Assembly: GCA_965222345.1 (NCBI GenBank)
Contig: CBDCTS010000007.1
Location: 248,001-312,000, forward strand
Length of the DNA: 64,000 nucleotides
DNA from: JADFGZ01 sp965222345
GTDB lineage: Bacteria; Acidobacteriota; Terriglobia; 2-12-FULL-54-10
Direction: 5' to 3'
Below, one piece after another: positions 59,625-64,000 of the stretch. The notes under the pieces were generated by a model. The model was not told the DNA's origin. It ran no database searches and saw only the letters and a list, made by a program, of their open reading frames with translations. The translations under genes and the position numbers were made by a program. Within the stretch, counting starts at the first letter, position 1. The number at the start of each line of letters is the position of its first letter.

Positions 59625-62600
59625 GTGAGGACTGACACCAGCGAACGCGGCCTCGAACGGCTGATCTGCACGGCACTGACTGGCGGTCCCTGTGATGCGA
59701 TGTTGTCGCCGAAAGGTCTGGAAGGCGAAGCCGCCGCCCCCTCTGGTGAGGCCGGCTGGATCTGCGGTGCCCCCAACGAATACGACCGTGAGTACACGGT
59801 CGATCTGGCGCAGTTCCTGGCGTTTCTCGGTAAAACACAGCCAGCCGCCTTCGAAGGGCTGCGCCTCGAAGACGATGGCCCAGCGCGCCGGAAGTTCCTG
59901 GCGCGCCTCCAGGGAGAGATCAGCAAACGCGGCGTCATCGACGTGCTCCGCAAGGGAGTCAAGGATGGGCCACATCACGTCGAACTTTTCTACGGCACGC
60001 CGTCTCCCGGCAACCCCTCCGCCACTGAACGCTACGCGCAGAACCGCTTCTCCGTCACGCGCCAGCTCCGCTACAGCCGTGACGAGACCCAGCGGGCGCT
60101 CGACCTCGGCCTGTTCATCAACGGCCTGCCGATCGCTACGTTCGAACTGAAGAACAGTCTCACCAAGCAGACGGTCGAAGACGCCGTGGAGCAGTACAAG
60201 CGTGACCGCGACCCTCGCGAGAAACTGTTCGAGTTCGGCCGCTGCGTGGCGCACTTCGCCGTGGATGAGCACGAGGTGCGGTTTTGCACCCACCTCAAGG
60301 GCAAAGCTTCGTGGTTCCTGCCTTTCAACCAGGGCTGGAACGATGGTGCCGGGAACCCGCCGAATCCGGACGGCCTCAAGACCGATTACTTCTGGACGCG
60401 CCTCATCACCCGCGACGGGCTGACCGACATCCTGGAGAACTATGCACAGGTCGTCGAGACCAAGGATGAGAAGACAGGCAAGAAGAAGAAGGAGCAGATC
60501 TGGCCGCGCTACCACCAACTCGACGTAGTGCGGCGGCTCTTGGCCGATACGCGCCGGCACGGCGCCGGTAAGCGATATCTCATCCAGCATTCGGCCGGCA
60601 GCGGGAAGTCCAACTCCATCGCCTGGCTCGCCCACCAGTTGATCGGACTCAGGAAGGACGACGCAGGGGTGTTTGACTCCATCATCGTGGTCACCGATCG
60701 ACGCCTCCTCGACAAGCAGATCCGCGACACGATCCGGCAGTTCGCCCAAGTCGGGGCCACCGTCGGCCATGCCGACCGCTCGGGGGACCTCCGCAGGTTT
60801 ATCGAGAGCGGGAAGAAGATCATCATCTCGACGGTGCAGAAGTTCCCGTTCATCCTCGACGAGATCGGGAACGAGCAACGGGGCCGGCGCTTCGCCATCA
60901 TCATCGACGAGGCGCATTCGAGCCAGGGCGGCAAGACCTCGGCAGCGCTCAGCATGGCGCTCTCCGAGGCGGGTGCTGAGGAGAAGGAGGAGACCACAGA
61001 AGACACGATCAACCGCATCATGGCCGCGCGCAAGCTCCTCCCGAATGCGAGCTACTTCGCCTTCACCGCCACGCCCAAGAACAAGACGCTGGAGATCTTC
61101 GGCGAGGCGTACGACGCAGGCGGGCAGACCCGTCACCGCCCCTTTCACAGCTACACCATGAAGCAGGCGATCCAGGAGGGCTTCATCCTGGACGTGCTGC
61201 GGCACTACACCCCGGTCGCGAGCTACTACAAGCTCATCAAGAAGATCGAGGGAGATCCCGAGTTCGACACCAAGCGCGCCCGGAAGAAGCTGCGCCGCTA
61301 CGTCGAGAGCCACGACCATGCTATCCGGCTCAAGGCCGAGATCATGGTGGACCATTTCCACGAACAGGTGCTGGCGCTCAACAAGATCGGTGGCAAGGCC
61401 CGCGCGATGGTGGTGACCAGCGGCATTGAGCGCGCGATCCAGTATTACCACGCAATCCGGCAATACCTGCTGGAGCGCAAGAGCACATGTCAGGCCATCG
61501 TCGCCTTCTCAGGCGAGCACGAGTATGGCGGGGTGCAGGTCAGTGAGGCGTCCCTCAATGGCTTCCCTTCCGGGCGCATCGCCGACGATATCCAGCAGGA
61601 CCCGTATCGGTTCCTCATTTGTGCCGAAAAGTTCCAGACTGGCTACGACGAGCCGCTGTTGCACACGATGTACGTGGACAAGATATTGTCTGGGATCAAG
61701 GCGGTCCAGACGCTGTCACGGCTTAATCGGGCGCACCCGCAGAAACACGACGCGTTTGTGCTCGACTTCATGAACGGTGCCGATACCATCCGGGAGGCGT
61801 TCGCTGACTACTACCGGACGACGATTCTTAGCGAGGAGACGGACCCCAACAAGCTGCACGACCTCAAGGCTGAACTCGACGGCTATCAGGTGTATGCCAA
61901 CGCGGAGACCGAGCAGCTCGTGACGCTCTATCTAGGAGGGGCCGACCGCGACCGGCTCGACCCCATCCTCGACGCCTGCGTCGCGGTCTACAAGGAGCGG
62001 CTCGACGAGGACGGACAGGTAAACTTCAAGGGCAAGGCCAAGGCGTTCGTGCGCACGTACGGCTTCCTCGCCTCGATCCTGCCCTACACGAATGCCGAGT
62101 GGGAGAAGCTCTCGATCTTCCTGAATTTTCTCGTGCCGAAGCTCCCCGCGCCCATGGAAGAGGATCTGTCCAAAGGCATCCTTGAGTCCATCGACATGGA
62201 CAGCTACCGGGTAGAGAAGAAGGCGGCGATACACGTCCAACTGGCGGACGAGGACGCCGAGATCGAGCCGGTACCGACCACGGGCGGCGGCCACAGGCCG
62301 GAACCCGAACTCGACCGCCTCTCGAACATCCTCAAGACCTTCAACGAGCAGTTCGGGGATATCCCCTGGGAGGACGTGGACCGAGTTCGCCGTCTCATTA
62401 CGGAGGAGATTCCGGCCAAGGTTGCGGGGGACATCGCCTACCGGAACGCCCGGGAGAACTCCGACAGGCAGAACGCCCGGATCGAGCATGATGAAGCCTT
62501 GAGGCGTGTAATGACTGCCGTGCTGAACGACGACATGCAACTCTTCAAGCAGTTCACGGACAACGAGGGGTTCCGGCGATGGCTGACGGATAACGTTTTC

Positions 62601-62654
62601 GGACTGACCTATGCGCCGCCGCAGGCCAAGAACCAGACGACGGCCCGAGACTAA
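59625..62654 (+). CDS. hsdR: Type I restriction endonuclease (motor/nuclease) subunit
   Basis: The ATP-dependent translocase and nuclease of the type I RM system, 1009 residues. The N-terminal nuclease (PD-(D/E)xK) motif is LFINGLPIATFELKNSL (ELK near residue 175); the Walker A HSAGSGKSNSIAWL lies near residue 322 and the DEAH box IIIDEAHSS near residue 428, and helicase motifs such as YFAFTATPKNKT and ILSGIKAVQTLSRLNRAHP follow. GTG 59625 is preferred to TTG 59610 because AGGA lies 6 nt before it. The frame is intact. It is separated from hsdM and hsdS by darTG, an unusual order that still supplies all three RM subunits. Confidence 0.94.
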   Translation: MRTDTSERGLERLICTALTGGPCDAMLSPKGLEGEAAAPSGEAGWICGAPNEYDREYTVDLAQFLAFLGKTQPAAFEGLRLEDDGPARRKFLARLQGEISKRGVIDVLRKGVKDGPHHVELFYGTPSPGNPSATERYAQNRFSVTRQLRYSRDETQRALDLGLFINGLPIATFELKNSLTKQTVEDAVEQYKRDRDPREKLFEFGRCVAHFAVDEHEVRFCTHLKGKASWFLPFNQGWNDGAGNPPNPDGLKTDYFWTRLITRDGLTDILENYAQVVETKDEKTGKKKKEQIWPRYHQLDVVRRLLADTRRHGAGKRYLIQHSAGSGKSNSIAWLAHQLIGLRKDDAGVFDSIIVVTDRRLLDKQIRDTIRQFAQVGATVGHADRSGDLRRFIESGKKIIISTVQKFPFILDEIGNEQRGRRFAIIIDEAHSSQGGKTSAALSMALSEAGAEEKEETTEDTINRIMAARKLLPNASYFAFTATPKNKTLEIFGEAYDAGGQTRHRPFHSYTMKQAIQEGFILDVLRHYTPVASYYKLIKKIEGDPEFDTKRARKKLRRYVESHDHAIRLKAEIMVDHFHEQVLALNKIGGKARAMVVTSGIERAIQYYHAIRQYLLERKSTCQAIVAFSGEHEYGGVQVSEASLNGFPSGRIADDIQQDPYRFLICAEKFQTGYDEPLLHTMYVDKILSGIKAVQTLSRLNRAHPQKHDAFVLDFMNGADTIREAFADYYRTTILSEETDPNKLHDLKAELDGYQVYANAETEQLVTLYLGGADRDRLDPILDACVAVYKERLDEDGQVNFKGKAKAFVRTYGFLASILPYTNAEWEKLSIFLNFLVPKLPAPMEEDLSKGILESIDMDSYRVEKKAAIHVQLADEDAEIEPVPTTGGGHRPEPELDRLSNILKTFNEQFGDIPWEDVDRVRRLITEEIPAKVAGDIAYRNARENSDRQNARIEHDEALRRVMTAVLNDDMQLFKQFTDNEGFRRWLTDNVFGLTYAPPQAKNQTTARD

Positions 62655-63249
62655 CAGTGCTGCTTCCCACGGCTGCTCGGGCGTCCAGGAGCGGCCAATG
62701 CCACTCTCTGTTCACGATGAGTTCCGAAAACCACCTATGAGATCCCGCTCGACAAAATAGAGCGCATAAGGGGTTGGACCTACGCAGGCATACCACAAGG
62801 ACTGGTTAGAATTATCCCAACAACAATTGATTGAGGAAGTACCTACAGGTCCGACGCCGGGGAGCAAGTTACGGGAGCAGGTGGAGGCCATCAAGCGCTG
62901 GTATCGTGACGACTGGATCACGCTCGACAACAAGCTGCGCAGCGAGTAGAGCATGGCCGTGACAGCTACTACCGTCAAGAAACCGTCAGAAAACTCGCCC
63001 ATCAAGCGGGCTAGGCGTAGGCGTTGCGAGCGAAAGCAGACGCCCCAAAACCGTGTAATAGCGACGAAAGGAAGGAGTTGGGAGAAAACCGTGGAAGACG
63101 CCTAGCTGCTCGGGGAGCAGACCACAATCCACCTTACCATTCTCAAACCTTCATAGGATATTTTGAAGCTACGCAGCCAACCCAGAAAGGATTCTCATGC
63201 CCGTCATTGCCCGATCATCTCTCCGGTCTCAAGTTTTGACTTTCCTTGT
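62655..63249. other. Accessory intergenic region with short gene remnants
   Basis: About 600 bp between hsdR and the integrase without an intact gene. Besides the remnant at 62770-62949 there is a short readable segment in another frame near 62735-62835 (YEIPLDKIERIRGWTYAG), which suggests degenerate coding DNA. No tRNA-derived repeat of the tRNA-Ser 3' end is seen. Confidence 0.4.
62770..62949 (+). pseudogene. Gene remnant encoding a helical C-terminus
   Basis: A 59-codon frame without a start codon, bounded by an in-frame TAA at 62767 and TAG at 62947. It reads YHKDWLELSQQQLIEEVPTG followed by TPGSKLREQVEAIKRWYRDDWITLDNKLRSE, which looks like a natural protein C-terminus. I do not recognise the family. 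Confidence 0.35.
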
Positions 63250-64000
63250 CTATGCCCGAATCGGCACCACCTCAGCACCATCGGCAGTCCGGGCGCAATA
63301 CTCCTCCCATGCCTTCATTAGCCTCTTTCGTTTCTCAAATAGATCGCCCCGCCGATAGGCTGCTTCTACCTTAGAGACCAGGACATGTGCCAACGCTTCC
63401 TCGCAGACTTCCCGAGGAAAGTGGGTCACCTCGGCGGCCCAATCTCGAAACGTGCTCCGAAACCCATGCACCGTCAGGTCACCGCGGCCCATGCGCCTGA
63501 GCACCGCGCTGAGCGACATATCCGTCAATGGCTTCCCAGCACGCATTCCGGGAAACACCAGTTGCCCCGGTTCGGAGCCAACGCCACGCATCTCATCGAG
63601 AATCGCCAGCGCTCGATTAGACAAGGGCACCCGATGTTCTCGTCCCCCTTTCATCCGGTCCGCCAAGAGCGTCCATACGCCTTGGTTCACTTCACTCCAC
63701 CGCATTTCCCGCACTTCGCCCGAGCGGGCAGCCGTCAGAATGGTGAACTCCAGAGCTCTGGAGGCCACGCTGGTCCGTTTCCTCAATGCTTCCATAAAGG
63801 ACGGTAGGTCTTTCCACGGTAGCGCCGCATGATGGCGTACAGAGCGAATGGCCGTAGCCTTCGGCAACAGCTTATCTAGGTGTCCTCGCCAACGCGCCGG
63901 ATTCTCGCCCTCTCGCAGCCCCTTAGCTCTTGCCCAATCCAGCACGCGTTCGATCCGTCCACGAATCCGGCTAGCGGTCTCTGGTTTCGCCTGCCAAATC
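63250..64000 (-). CDS. Tyrosine recombinase/integrase (N-terminus outside window)
   Basis: Site-specific integrase, cut by the right edge of the window; the frame is open to the edge (IWQAKPETASRIRGRIERVLDWARAKG). GTG 63945 is internal, not the true start. The core-binding region is followed by the catalytic domain with the active-site residues in order: Arg in TAARSGEVREMRW, His-x-x-Arg in HGFRSTFRDWAAE, His in CEEALAHV and Tyr in AYRRGD, with an RMKGGREHRVPL segment between. The pattern is that of P4/phage-type integrases that use tRNA genes as attachment sites, so it is the probable integrase of the island that starts after tRNA-Ser at 44444. Confidence 0.92.
   Translation of the reverse strand, partial: IWQAKPETASRIRGRIERVLDWARAKGLREGENPARWRGHLDKLLPKATAIRSVRHHAALPWKDLPSFMEALRKRTSVASRALEFTILTAARSGEVREMRWSEVNQGVWTLLADRMKGGREHRVPLSNRALAILDEMRGVGSEPGQLVFPGMRAGKPLTDMSLSAVLRRMGRGDLTVHGFRSTFRDWAAEVTHFPREVCEEALAHVLVSKVEAAYRRGDLFEKRKRLMKAWEEYCARTADGAEVVPIRA

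Noticed and set aside
59595..61463. Long minus-strand frame (622 codons) opposite hsdR
   Set aside because: The plus-strand HsdR has nuclease and helicase motifs; the antisense frame is a shadow.
63000..63249. Right attachment site (tRNA-Ser 3'-end repeat) near the integrase
   Set aside because: No match to the tRNA T-arm or acceptor end is visible in this stretch.

Overview
The window looks like chromosomal DNA from an Acidobacteriota-type bacterium (Solibacter/Bryobacter-like). This is an inference from gene content: two very large Oar-like TonB-dependent receptors with N-terminal carboxypeptidase-regulatory domains, many secreted beta-propeller and amidohydrolase proteins, a split glycine decarboxylase (gcvPA/gcvPB), moderately high GC, and arrays of a 9-bp repeat in intergenic DNA. 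No rRNA or other taxonomic marker is present.

Layout. Positions 1-12449 hold secreted or periplasmic proteins: two amidohydrolases, an alpha/beta-hydrolase-like protein whose nucleophile serine is alanine, Ig-like and propeller proteins, a DUF481 outer-membrane protein, and a propeller gene cut in two by an in-frame UGA. An IS1380-family element (about 5501-7158) has removed the start of the second amidohydrolase. Positions 12450-13512 are repeat-rich and non-coding. Positions 13513-20967 carry a PGPGW membrane protein, an SDR oxidoreductase, a frameshifted TonB-dependent receptor, a DAHP synthase with an aromatic-rich leader peptide and attenuator, and a TPR protein. Positions 21208-27638 (minus strand) carry the glycine cleavage genes gcvT-gcvH-gcvPA-gcvPB followed by a sodium:solute symporter. 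Two identical ISNCY-type elements lie in tandem directly upstream of gcvT. Positions 30990-38397 carry a sugar-oxidation cluster: sorbosone-dehydrogenase-like lipoprotein, TonB-dependent receptor, GMC flavoprotein, small Tat protein, gluconate-dehydrogenase-subunit-3-like protein and a c-type cytochrome. Positions 38569-43460 (minus strand) carry an alcohol dehydrogenase, two aldolases, lipoyl synthase and a MoeB/ThiF protein.

A tRNA-Ser(UGA) at 44355-44444 marks the left edge of an accessory island that runs past the right end of the window, where a tyrosine integrase gene is cut by the window edge. The island has a decayed HNH-like gene, a ColE1-style mobilisation module (mobC, a relaxase, and two small genes nested in the 3' part of the relaxase), and a type I restriction-modification locus, hsdM-(nuclease)-hsdS-darT-darG-hsdR. 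A DarTG toxin-antitoxin pair therefore sits inside the RM operon.

The most striking structure is at 51056-55931. A PD-(D/E)xK nuclease gene between hsdM and hsdS is split by a 4.9-kb composite transposon. Two related IS1380-family copies flank a two-domain carboxymuconolactone-decarboxylase-like lipoprotein gene and a small conserved-looking gene. The host gene halves rejoin in frame across a TTTAT(C) target duplication to give a 249-residue protein with a PD...ExK motif. The other notable regulatory find is the leader peptide MLERSRFYFYWRWAGR followed by mutually exclusive hairpins upstream of DAHP synthase.
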